DNA from: Reticulitermes lucifugus
Lineage: Eukaryota; Arthropoda; Insecta; Blattodea; Rhinotermitidae
Length of the DNA: 27,088 nucleotides
Assembly: GCA_026260175.1 (NCBI GenBank)
Contig: JAKCWW010007148.1
Span: 3,081-30,168, forward strand
Direction: 5' to 3'
Both the position numbers and the translations under genes were made by a program. Positions 18,332 through 27,088 of this stretch are shown piece by piece (position 1 is the first letter of the stretch; each line of letters starts with the position of its first letter). Under the pieces are notes generated by a model that saw only the letters and a program-made list of their open reading frames with translations, had not been told where the DNA came from and made no database searches.

Positions 18332-18851
18332 TTTTTAGGCGCGTTCACGAAATTGCGGAAAGCGACTATTAGTTTCGTCATGTCTGTCTGTCTGTCGATC
18401 CGTGCATCTGTGTGTCTGTCCGTCTGTATAGAACAACTCGGCTCCCATTGGGCGGATTTTAATGAAATTTGATATTTGAGTATTTTGTCGAAAATCTGTC
18501 GAGAAAACTCAATTTTTTATTAAAATCTGACAAGAATAACGGGTACTTTACTTGAAGACCTATGTACATTTATGATAATACCTCGCTCAGTTGTTAGAAT
18601 GAGAAATGTTGCAGACAAAATTTGTAGAGAAAATCAAAACACATATTTTATACTCATTAACTTTTTCCGAAAATCGCGCCTTTTATGAGATAATGTGGAA
18701 ATATATGATATAGCAGGACAGGCCTCAGAGACAATATGATACGGCGCATGCGCTGTGCGTGTTGGATAACGAAGGCTACCGACACACACGCAAAATATGT
18801 AATACTTATTGCTTTCCTACGGCAATAATGATTACGCGAGCGTGCCTCAAT
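18332..18851 (+). repeat. Repeat D, copy C (longest copy)
   Basis: It begins GTTTTTAGGCGCGTTCACGA and carries an expanded TCTG/TCCG run (about 18381-18427), then CCATTGGGCGGATTTTAATG, AATTTGATATTTGAGTATTT, GACAAGAATAACGGGTACTT, TTTGTAGAGAAAATCAAAAC, GATAATGTGGAAATATATGA, GGACAGGCCTCAGAGACA and TTGCTTTCCTACGGCAATAA, ending GTGCCTCAAT. Compared with copy A it has a longer microsatellite and about 15 extra bases near the end. It abuts the 3' end of the mariner relic at about 18860. Confidence 0.87.
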
Positions 18852-18859
18852 ATTACGTT

Positions 18860-20120
18860 TATACGTACGTTGACTGTCTTGTCAACAGTCTTAATCCACT
18901 TTCGAACAGCTGCATGTATTCCTTGACGGTAAAATTTGCTGTCCTTCCTCCCTAGCCACTGGCGCGCGGTATTATGTAATGCCTCGTTACCCGAGTAATG
19001 GTGTCCTCGCAAGTTGCTTTTCGAGGGATCAAACGGGTGAAATTCTGATGTTTTGAACTGAGGACTGTAGGGTGGGTGCGGCATCACTTTATCCAGATGT
19101 CGTGATTGCGTCAGTAGTGCGCACACGTGTGTGGGCTGGCGTTGTCATGGAGGAACAACATTTCTGGCATTTTTCTTGTGGGATGAACGCGACGAAGACG
19201 AGCATTCAACGTTCTTACTGTACACGGTTTTCTTTGTGAAGGGCCCCGCAGCAGATGCTACGGATGCACCGCAGCCTTGAAGCTTATTGTGCAACCCTAT
19301 GATGAAGATGATTAGGTTTTTTGTTTTTCCTTGTAATGGAGTACCGGTGGAATGAAATTGACAGGGGAAAACCAAAGTACTCTGGGGAAAAACCTGTCCC
19401 AGTGACACTTTGTCCACCACAAATTCCACAAGGAATGACCCTGGATCGAACCTGGGCCTCCGCGGTGAGAGGCCGGCGACTAACCACCTGATCCATGGCA
19501 CGGCCTAGTGTAGAGGTTAGAGTTTACTGTTGTCTGTCCTTGGCAAGAAGTTCACCGGAATAATGCCTCATCCCACAAAGACTGTAAACACGATTTTTCC
19601 TGCTGATGGCGCAGTCTTCAGTACCTTGATGCTTGGGGATGTCGTTTGGCGCCATTCTTTCTATTGCTGCTTAGATTCGAGTTCAGAATTTTAGACCGAG
19701 GTTTCATCACCGTGACAGTTTGCAAAAATAAGCCCTCACTTCCCTATTTTGTCGATGTAAAAGGTTAGTGGCGATTTTTTGCGTGCATGTTTGTGTGAAT
19801 CTGTCAGCATTTGTTGCAATCAAACGTCAGAGGCCTTGGAATAGCTACGCTCTTCAAGAACTGCCATCACATTGCCTTTGCCGATGGTAATATTGCAGCA
19901 TACTTTATGTGACTGTTTCTGCATGTCAGTTCATCAACCTGGCAGATGTCAGGCATTACTGCAGTACAAAAGCAACCATTCTGCAGTTTGTCATGAAGTT
20001 CTGCTCCTCCTATCGTCGAAGAGTGCTCACGTCCACAGCTGCTGCACCATACACTGGGGTAATACCTCCATGAATACAAATCGGCTTCTTATCTTCAGAA
20101 ACCAAGAGATCGATGGCTGA
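18860..20120 (-). pseudogene. Dead mariner-family transposase gene, split by a SINE-1
   Basis: Read on the minus strand from about 20120, pieces match a mariner transposase in order. The N-terminal DNA-binding part has AIDLLVSEDKKPICIHGG, then VSTLRR, GGAELHDKLQNG and CTAVMPDICQVDEL. The linker has MLTDSHKHARKK. The catalytic core begins at GDETS (about 19703-19711), followed by SKQQ-KEWR and TAPSAGKIVFTVF. After the SINE-1 insertion (19241-19505), the core resumes with MPEMLFLHDNASPHT and then PHPPYSPQFKTSEFHPF. The aspartates of GDE and HDN are present. The third catalytic aspartate (the D of the usual SDY/SDF) appears as glutamate at 19043-19045. There are several stops and frameshifts, one of them in the CACACACGTGTGC tract at 19121-19132. 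The C-terminus ends near 18870 and runs into repeat D. A possible 5' terminal repeat, ACGAGGGGCAGTCAGAAAGA (about 20277-20296, minus strand), lies upstream. No matching 3' end is found. It is clearly non-functional. Confidence 0.87.
19241..19505 (-). repeat. SINE-1 copy inserted into the mariner gene, near full length
   Basis: The minus strand has box A as TGGATCAGGTGG (about 19483-19494) and box B GGTTCGATCC (19443-19452). The CTCTCACCGCGGAGG anticodon-arm relic of tRNA-Glu and the GGTTTTTCCCCAGAG and CAATTTCATTCCACCGG body blocks follow. The 3' end GCTGCGGGGCCCTTCACAAA has an A-rich tail. A likely imperfect target duplication is TACTGTACACGGTT (19216-19229) against TAGTGTAGAGGTT (19506-19518). 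Mariner coding sequence continues on both sides, so this insertion is younger than the mariner. The 118-codon frame crossing it is SINE and mariner sequence read together. Confidence 0.9.
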
Positions 20121-20276
20121 CTGTTGTTTTAAACGCACAATAATCTCTTTATGTTGTAATCAACTGTCAAAGAAAATAGTTGCTACTACTAGAATATGAT
20201 GGAGAGTGTTCAGTATTGCACCGATGTGGTTATTCCCATAAAAAGAATGTAATGAGATCGAAAGTGTGAGACATTT

Positions 20277-20297
20277 CTTTCTGACTGCCCCTCGTGT
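20277..20297 (-). repeat. Candidate 5' terminal repeat of the mariner
   Basis: CGAGGGGCAGTCAGAAAGAA on the minus strand lies about 160 bases upstream of the first recognisable transposase residues, the distance expected for a mariner 5' end. The sequence type (CGAGGG...CAGAAAG) resembles some mariner tips. The partner end is missing, and the flanking TA is not intact (TG on the plus strand), so this stays tentative. Confidence 0.35.
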
Positions 20298-20457
20298 TTC
20301 TTAATTTGATCAAGACGCCTGCTACTTTAATGTAACCAAACAGTTTCTTACAAGTTCTGTCGTAGGTCTCACCTTTACAACATGCCCATTTACGGGTCTG
20401 CCGATCTGCTTTTTGTAGACTTAATTTTCCCTGTAAGTGCCTACATGGTTTTGGTAG

Positions 20458-20645
20458 GGAAACCTAAAAAGGAAGAGACCACTTGGAGGACCTAGGCCTA
20501 GATGGGAGGGTAATATTGAAGTGGGTCATGAAGAAACAAGGAGGGAGGGAGTGGACTGGATTTATCTGGCTGAGAGTAGAGACAGGTAGCGGGCTGTTGT
20601 GAACAAGATAATGAATCTTCGGGTAACAAAAAAGACTTAAATTTA
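20458..20645 (+). pseudogene. LINE family A 3' tail
   Basis: Translation gives NLKRKRPLGGPRPRWEGNIE, then EGVDWIYLAESRDR, a stop, RAVVNKIMNLRV. This matches the family A pattern PEGKRPLGRPRRRWxDNI, VDWIGLAQDRDxWRALVN and MNLRVP, directly beyond the part preserved at 7895-8300. One stop replaces the usual tryptophan. The tail ends in an A-rich stretch (AAATTTATTGAATGAATAAG). It is a severely 5'-truncated insertion. Confidence 0.75.
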
Positions 20646-20649
20646 TTGA

Positions 20650-23210
20650 ATGAATAAGCCACTGTTAGCCTCCGAAAAAGGGCTGTACTACTTGTAGTTA
20701 ATTATCTTAGTAATGCTGATTGAAAAATATAATTTGGAATGCTCCTAAATGAACGTTGTTAATTCCATGATACAGGCTCTCCTTAAGCACGCTTAATGGA
20801 CATTTAGTGAAGAAATGCCAGAAATTCTTAGGACTCTTTGTATTACTTGCAAAATTCCACCCGTAGTCTCTCCTTTGAGCCACTTCCACCCAAGTCTTTA
20901 TCTTACACAGGCGTTCTTTGATATCTGTGTGTGAGAACTGAGATAATATTTAATCTCAATTCCCATATGCACAGATCGCTCTTGAGATATATTTTCATAA
21001 TAATAACATTATGTTTGCTTATTTGACTCCTATTTTGGTGTTCTAACTTGCAGTTTTCTATGAAAATGTTCTTATGTTTTCTTACATGTACCTGAACGTT
21101 ACATATCCTGACGAACGTGACCTGCCTGAATACCACTTTTAAGCCGACTGCTGAGAACGTTTGTCACTTTTTTTTGTCAGGCATTACAAAGTAAGTTTTT
21201 GTATTCCAGGACTTTGTTGCTAAGTTGAGGAATCCGGTGATATACAAAATGAAAAATGAGAGTTGATAAATTAATACAGAATTTGGTTTTCGAAAAATAT
21301 CGGAATAAATGTTAGATGTAATGAAAATAAGATTGGAGTTTAGGGATTTTGAGCTACGTTAGTGATTTATTGCAGGACTATATAGAGACTTTCTTTGTCG
21401 ATAGGTGCTTAGGCTGTATGTAGCTTGTTAGGCCTACTTGTCTATTGAGTTAATTTGTATGTCGGTCGTATGTAAGTTTCTGATATAGCGTGACTTATGT
21501 CTATTCCGCACTGTAATTACCTTGCGGATAAACTAGACACATACAGAGGGCTCACTCCACGCAGTGCGTCATTTGGTCAGGAAGTGCGCTCATTTTTATT
21601 TCAAAACAATTTATTGAACCGTCTTGCTACAGTGCTTACACCATGAAGTCACGCGTCTTTGGAGGAGTTGGTTGTATTTCTGGGTGCCAACACTGAAAAT
21701 GAAAGAAAAATTCTGTTCAAATAGAACATTAATTTTTTAACATTGTTAGTGAAATATTATTATTGAGATTCTTAGCTAGAGAGGAAGCTCAGTGCTAAAT
21801 GGATTGACGTGTCAACTGTCTCTAAATATGCCACGACCTCTACTCTCTTCAGTCCCTTCCATTTTAACTACTCGTAAGTACACGGTACAGATATTCTGTG
21901 AGAAGCAAATGTTTTCTTGTCAGGTCAAGATATTCTCCACTGTTTATGGAACCCGAAGGTACATTACAGTAATTTCAAGAGCCCACTTTTCGACCCTCCT
22001 CTGAACCACTTCAATCCATTCTACATCCTCACACTACAGTTTTGTAGGGTATATTTAATATTATTCTCTGATATACGTCTAGGTTTCCCATGTCTTATAT
22101 TAACCTTGAAGTTTTTTTCACCTGTAATTACTTTAAGTGTATACTACATGTGTGAGTCATATCTCATCTTCTTTGATTTGATCACTTTAATAGTAGGCTT
22201 AGTTTGGTGAAGAGTAGACTGATTAGATTGGGTTAGATTATATGAAATTAGTTCTGCTTATACAGCGCTAAGCTTCTGTTCGTGCAGTTTTTCCAACCTT
22301 GTCTTACTTCATGTCTTTTAGGTCCAAATGTGCTTCTTAGCACTTCGTTCTAAAACACTCTCAAACTATATTTTTTGCCTTGTATAAGAACAAGATTACA
22401 CATTCGAAGCTCCGTAGTAAGCCACTGGCAGCCTCGTTAAATGAGTCATAAATAATAAAATTATATATAATATGGCTATTTGTTCGCCGGGAAAATAAAC
22501 TTCGAAAGTGATAAGGCGTCGCTGAATAAACCACAGGAAGAAGATATCATTAATAACAGTAACATCAAATACACGTGTTTTCAGCAGTATTGCAAGCGTT
22601 TGTGTGCTATATTTGTGTAAATTAAATACATAGTTGAGAAATCGTGCCTTCCTGTCTGTCTGGCTCCCTATTTGTAATTTTTTTTAATCCTTTGACGAAT
22701 CTCTGTGAAAGTCATTCTGTCCTAAAAACGTGAAGGACACACACCACTCTAATTTCTATTGTCCACTAGTCCATACATTACATCTGTTAAGTTTGTGACT
22801 CATGTTGTAGTACTTCTACAGTACCGCCAGCGGATCTAAATTTCGCGATAAGAGTCGGAGCGCTGCCTTCGTTTTCGCAGAAAAAAAAGGTGACAACATT
22901 AATAGGGGAAGCTGAAATGCCAGATCATGCTCACTTGGATGCTTTTACTGTGAACCACCCAATTATTATATCCACTGTCCTTCGACAGCAGTTCAAAAGC
23001 GCTCCTTGACTGCCAGTAGAAAAGAGACAGACAGGGAGAGAAAAGCGAAGAATAACAAAAAAGTAAGAAGCTTTTCCGAACAGTAGGCGTGGAAGTGGAG
23101 TCTCCATTTGTATTTCATGTATATTCCGGAGAGTTAGATCTGTTGGCCGCACTGTCCTGCTGATTGATTATCTTTGCCTCTTCATTTGTTCGTTGAAGGA
23201 CGCTTTCTCA
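20650..23210. other. Long AT-rich stretch without recognisable genes
   Basis: Chance frames of 60-97 codons occur on both strands (for example 20903-21136 minus, 21917-22210 plus and 22931-23152 minus). None has a domain, signal peptide or repeat that I can name. At 22650-22720 the phrase CCTGTCTGTCTGGCTCCC with GACGAATCTCTGTGAAAGTC faintly recalls the start of repeat D. It could hold intron or intergenic DNA of a gene whose exons lie elsewhere. Confidence 0.4.
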
Positions 23211-23217
23211 ACTGGTA

Positions 23218-23246
23218 GGGTGGTGGTGGTGGTGGTGGTGGTGGTG
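23218..23246 (+). repeat. TGG trinucleotide microsatellite
   Basis: Nine or more uninterrupted TGG units follow GGTAGGG. No open frame of interest uses it. Confidence 0.9.
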
Positions 23247-23249
23247 ATG

Positions 23250-24600
23250 TTGTCAAATAAAAATAATTTGGGGACCATTGGGTTGTATTTTGAAGCACTG
23301 ACTTTGCATTTTCCTGGAGTGACTGAGGAGCAACCCAGGAACTTGAGTTAAGGTAATCATTCAGGCTGAGACTGTGAGTGAAATGTGTTGAATGTTATTC
23401 AACAGTACTGAGAGTGACAGTGCAAAACTATGATACTTTAACTTCGTCAGGAATGGAATTCTGTGTGGAATAAATGAAGACTAGTAACTGATGAAAAGCT
23501 ACGAAGCTCACACTTCGCATTGTTAGCTGCAAATTTTTATTGTTCTGTTTATGTGTTCGTTTCATGTTGGTGATCTACGATTGTTATTGGCAAATACAAT
23601 TTTGTCTCCAATCTTTCCACTGTAACACTCACTTTAAACGAAGCTGAAGTCGAACGTTCCCATTTTCTAAATAACAAACAACTTTAAAATTTATTACACC
23701 GAAAGTACTTAACTCACTGACTTCTGCAACTTCTATTTGTAACATCCGTTGATACGTCGAAGACGTAACGAGGCACAAAGAAAAATATTGTAGGACTCTG
23801 TGCAGTTTTTATGCCAAAAATATACTGTGATTACCTTTGCAGGAGTGGGTTTGAATCTGCAGCAAAACGTTTTATGTGCAATAAATGTACATCAAGGCCA
23901 ATCATATATACAAAACTGCAACGTACGCGTTTGGAATTCACGTACTCCGCTTGGAGCACAGATTTCCACTCGTGTTTTAGATTGGCGCCAGTTTACTCCA
24001 TTGATGACTAGGGAACGGATCCCACCGCCATTGCTGGTCTCACAAAATTTCAGTTCTGCTGGAGTTGACGAAGGCTGTCTGTGCCAAAACCTATAAACCT
24101 GTCTTCAAATTAATGTCGGCTTATAATTCTGTTCTTTGTCCCTATTTATTTTCCTTAAACAAATGGCGTGTTTTCTTTCTAACCAGTTAAACATACCACA
24201 CGCCATGTGCTGTTTATGACTTGCTTTTCTCGCTGGTCTGTATGTTCCATATAACGTTCGAACCATTTGGCCCAGTGATATGAAACTGTGTGTGATTGTG
24301 TCCTTTTTGATCGGCTTCTATATTCCGTATGATTCTGGTTTAGGTCGCACTTTAAAACAACTGAAACAACGTTACGAAGTTTTATGGACCTAAGACATTG
24401 CCAGTGATGGCAATGAATGTTAGATACAGAACTGACATGAATATACTTTCAATGAAGCCATGAAGATTCGCTTTTTGTTGATAATGATGGACTACTGTAG
24501 ATTGGATAAAGGGGGATAAGACAGCAGCTTAATACTTAACTTAAATGGAAACATAAAGAAATGTGAATAAAATGATTTAAAGACGTTTTAGAATACCCAT
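23250..24600. other. No recognisable gene
   Basis: Two overlapping plus-strand frames (23800-24096 and 23811-24011) are the longest. The first has four cysteines but no known motif. No repeats are shared with the rest of the window. Confidence 0.35.
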
Positions 24601-24619
24601 ATATCGTATATACCCAGAA

Positions 24620-24700
24620 TGTTGCTAGGTAAGCCAAGGGAAGAAGAGAACCAAGGACGTCCCCTTAAAATATGGACGGATTGCTTCGTATTAAATTTCG
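24620..24700 (+). pseudogene. Possible LINE tail fragment
   Basis: The plus strand reads MLLGKPREEENQGRPLKIWT then DC. A G-K-P-R run followed by GRPxKxWxDC is the usual way several LINE C-termini end. The evidence is about 20 residues only. Confidence 0.3.
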
Positions 24701-24739
24701 ATCGAAACAGGCCAATAGACTTAATCCTTGATACTGCTG

Positions 24740-25700
24740 ATGATGACGATGATATTGATGATTAATTTATTTAAAAACAACTGGCGTAGTGTCGATTGAA
24801 ACCAAAAGTCTAGTGGCCTAGTCGAAGACGTGTTACGACTTCACCAGGAGGTGGCTGGTAGAAATTAAAATATGCTTCTGACATAGCGGACAGCCCAGCC
24901 AAGACTGGAATCGGGTTCCTTCCGAATTAAAATGTAGAACTTTCTTACATTCTAGACTGTGACAATATGTAGCTTTTATAGGCTTATTACGTTTATAAAA
25001 AAATATTAAAAGAACGTGGAATTCGCTCGCCAGTTGTAGGTTATTATTGTCCGCGATTTACTCCTAATTGTTAATGCTAATTGCGAGTGCAGTGGGGCTG
25101 ATCTGCGGGAAAGTTTTAAAACGTTATGACTACCAAGACACTATTGATTGTCCAAGGAGATGCACGTAAAGGCTAGCCTGGTGACATCTTAAACACCCAC
25201 GTGATCGGCTTCCAAATCTGTGTATTGCTCGGGTCATGAGTGAACGAAATTTTATTGAAGATTCTGTCCTCCACTGATAACCTATTTGTGTGACTAGAGC
25301 GTAAAGATGGATCAGTTGGAGCATGCAGTTCCACTTATACAGTTTCGGAAAGCACCCTGTTCGAACCTCAGCTGCAGCCAGCTTATCTGAATGAGGAATT
25401 TGTGTCCGTAGTTGCTTATGGTCTACAGCATGATCTCTTCCTTAATTTTTCCTTAATTTTTTGTACTTCAGAGTGACACATTGTAGGCTATATAAACTTA
25501 GCTAGCATTTTTAGCTCACAAGGCTGCCATTGGACTCGATCTTGAACCATTTACTTCCACCTTTATTCCCACAAACCATCTCCGTAAGCTTTATCGTTAT
25601 GTCTGTCTTTCCTTGCTTTGTCAATCTTATATGGGAGTGTTTCCATCGGGCTTCTCGACCAAACTTGCATACTGCGACGAGCAAGATGGCATTTTCACGT
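24740..25700. other. No recognisable gene
   Basis: A 64-codon minus frame at 25130-25324 has no motif. A small GAT-rich run (24736-24762) lies near the left end. Confidence 0.35.
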
Positions 25701-25704
25701 GACG

Positions 25705-26199
25705 TGTAACAGCGAATAATGTCTCATGAGAAAATGTAGGCGAGTCCCGGCTTCTCAGAACGGACTTAACGCAATTCTATATAAGCAGAGCAGCGTCAGC
25801 CCAGAGAACTGATCCTGCTACGACAGGGAGGATCATCGTGACGCAGGCAGCGACGTCGGGGTCAGGGGCCTTCCCTCGTTGAGACTAGCGATCTCCCCAA
25901 GTGACACTGAGGGCCCTAATCAAATTCCGACACAGCGACTGCTTTTATTTCACGACCTGTTACTGTCCAATTTCTCCATCACAGTTTGTCATGTTATAAC
26001 ACCCGTCTCACCGAACGGTTTCACAATAGTCGGACGCTCGTTCTGAAGTGCCATTTTGCAATCAGAGCAGTGACTGACTCTCTTGACTGAAGAGTATGTG
26101 GTTTTTTTCCGTTCCTTCGAGTTAAACGACGGAATAAAACCTTAAAATAGAATGTGACCGTTTTAAAGTTCCTCCCCGACGAATATACAAAGCATTACA
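25705..26199 (+). mobile_element. Candidate solo LTR, about 495 bp
   Basis: The proposed element starts TGTAAC and ends ATTACA, so the ends form the short TGTAA/TTACA inversion usual for LTRs. It carries a TATA box (TATATAAG, 25778-25785) about 75 bases in and AATAAA (26133-26138) near the end, in the order U3-R-U5 requires. Flanking bases TGACG (25700-25704) and CTACG (26200-26204) agree at three of five positions. No primer-binding site or gag/pol sequence follows, so it would be a solo LTR. An ordinary gene promoter with a 5' exon is the main alternative. Confidence 0.4.
25778..25785 (+). promoter_or_regulatory. TATA box of a candidate core promoter
   Basis: TATATAAG is followed by GCAGAGCAGCGTCAGCCCAG. 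A start about 30 bases downstream would fall near 25808. The downstream 130 bases are GC-richer than the surroundings, as in a transcribed leader. It may belong to the candidate LTR. Confidence 0.45.
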
Positions 26200-26209
26200 C
26201 TACGTAACT

Positions 26210-26810
26210 TCGGTACTTTGTACATTGTTAAGCCGTGAGCCGGTAATCTTCCGGAGAGCAGCGTTAAGAAAATAAAGAAGTATCTATACTTAGAGAGGAA
26301 TTTAAAAGGCGAAGATTTCTTGTAGTCCCCAGTAATAATAAAATTACTTTTGTTAACCGCTTAAGGCCCAGTGGCAACAATATGTACCACATGCTGTGTA
26401 CATTTTGCCCATGGTATATATATTTTTTCTTATGATTTTCACATTAAACAGCGATTATTTTCCTAACGAACATTAACTGATTTTTCTTGTAATGGGGACA
26501 CAGTATGTCCTATGTGAGGCAGGAAATGAAATTTTATATAGGTCTATATTTTAGGTGTGTTCAGGTTTGAACGTGTCAATTTAAATATCTACAAATGACA
26601 GATACAAGTAGGAATAAAATTCGTGATGAGATTAAGAGAAGAATACATTTGGAAAGTGCTTGTTTGCTTTCGCAGCGACTACAAGTGTCAACGTAGTCTC
26701 GGTCGGAAGCCTTGTTGTTCTGTCAAAGATTGGAAAACACTCTTGTTCATATCGCATGCATAATCGAACACCCAATCTACGAAGAAGAGTGCAATCAAAT
26801 GTAAATGCAT
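26210..26810. other. No recognisable gene
   Basis: AT-rich DNA. The two minus-strand frames that begin further right (26632-26877 and 26688-26927) read the microsatellite and then unassigned sequence. Confidence 0.35.
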
Positions 26811-26935
26811 AGTACATATACACATGCATGCATACGTACGTACGTACATAAATACATACACACATGCACACTGACATTTACACACGCGCACATATATATA
26901 TATATATATATATACACATACGTACATACATACAG
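26811..26935. repeat. Compound CA/TA/CGTA/CATA alternating tract
   Basis: A compound microsatellite: CATGCATGCATACGTACGTA, CATACACACATGCACAC, an AT run of about 24 bases (26892-26915), then ACACATACGTACATACATAC. Nearly all positions alternate purine and pyrimidine, which favours Z-DNA or cruciform formation. Translated frames here (with YVCMHVY-type repeats) are not genes. Confidence 0.9.
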
Positions 26936-27088
26936 GGCATACACAAAAGAATGGTGCGGTTTCAAAAGTGAATAAAAAATTTGTGTCTCACATTACACGG
27001 GCACAGCATACACCGTCAGCGGCGGCAACGGCGGCAACTGTCCAAGTTTCTCATGCGCTACCAGCAGTTCGCTTCTCATGCTTACTGC
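26934..27088 (+). repeat. Possible element start at the right edge
   Basis: ACAGGGCATACACAAAAGAA then TGGTGCGGTTTCAAAAGTGA resembles an ACAGGGTGTxACAAAAG-type opening that I recall from some arthropod dispersed repeats. It is followed by a GC-rich GGCGGCAACGGCGGCAAC stretch and runs off the window. This is unconfirmed. Confidence 0.25.

Noticed and set aside
19145-19501. 118-codon minus-strand open frame
   Set aside because: It joins SINE-1 sequence to a wrong frame of the mariner core. The true mariner frame there is a different one, with the HDNA motif.
26632-26927. Minus-strand frames with Cys/Tyr/Val repeats resembling a small secreted protein
   Set aside because: The repeats come from the compound dinucleotide and tetranucleotide tract, and there is no signal peptide or conserved cysteine spacing.
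1-27088. CRISPR arrays, bacterial operons, phage or defence systems
   Set aside because: There are no regularly spaced repeats with spacers and no clustered long frames. The transposable elements and pol III SINEs show the DNA is eukaryotic.

Overview
The window looks like gene-poor, AT-rich nuclear DNA from an arthropod, most likely an insect with a large, transposon-filled genome. A hemimetabolous lineage (cockroach, termite, stick insect or orthopteran type) is my guess from the style of the LINE and SINE sequences. I find no intact protein-coding gene, no intact tRNA or rRNA gene, no CRISPR array and no bacterial operon structure. The open frames are short, and most show no family resemblance. 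Those that do are decayed pieces of transposable elements.

Layout. 1-4.8 kb: a possible element end at the left edge, an almost perfect 23-bp hairpin (663-721), several copies of a tRNA-like SINE (called SINE-2 here) and two minus-strand 3' ends of one LINE family (1973-2085 and 3560-3745). 4.8-7.1 kb: a decayed LINE ORF1 on the minus strand, with a degenerate 2A-like GGVEVNPAP motif followed by a charged helical stretch and a KNNIVMF motif; otherwise apparently unique sequence. 7.1-13.2 kb: a nearly full-length tRNA-Glu-like SINE (SINE-1), the end of a second LINE family with its C-terminal coding region, more SINE-2 copies, and the first copy of a ~0.5-kb dispersed repeat (repeat D) with a truncated SINE-1 at its end. 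13.2-20.7 kb: a short hAT-type non-autonomous transposon with an exact 8-bp target duplication (14993-15340), two more copies of repeat D, and a dead mariner transposase gene interrupted by a SINE-1 copy and joined at its 3' end to repeat D. 20.7-27.1 kb: mostly unrecognised AT-rich sequence, with a GGT microsatellite, a possible ~495-bp solo LTR carrying a TATA box and a poly(A) signal, and a long alternating purine/pyrimidine tract.

Relations. The elements do not act as a pathway. They form layers of insertion: SINE-1 entered the mariner after the mariner had inserted, SINE-1 also landed at the end of repeat D, and the mariner remnant abuts another copy of repeat D. The best-supported single discoveries are the hAT MITE with its 8-bp duplication, the mariner/SINE-1/repeat D nest, the three-copy repeat D family, and the 2A-like motif in the LINE ORF1 remnant. 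I found nothing that supports a new multi-gene system.
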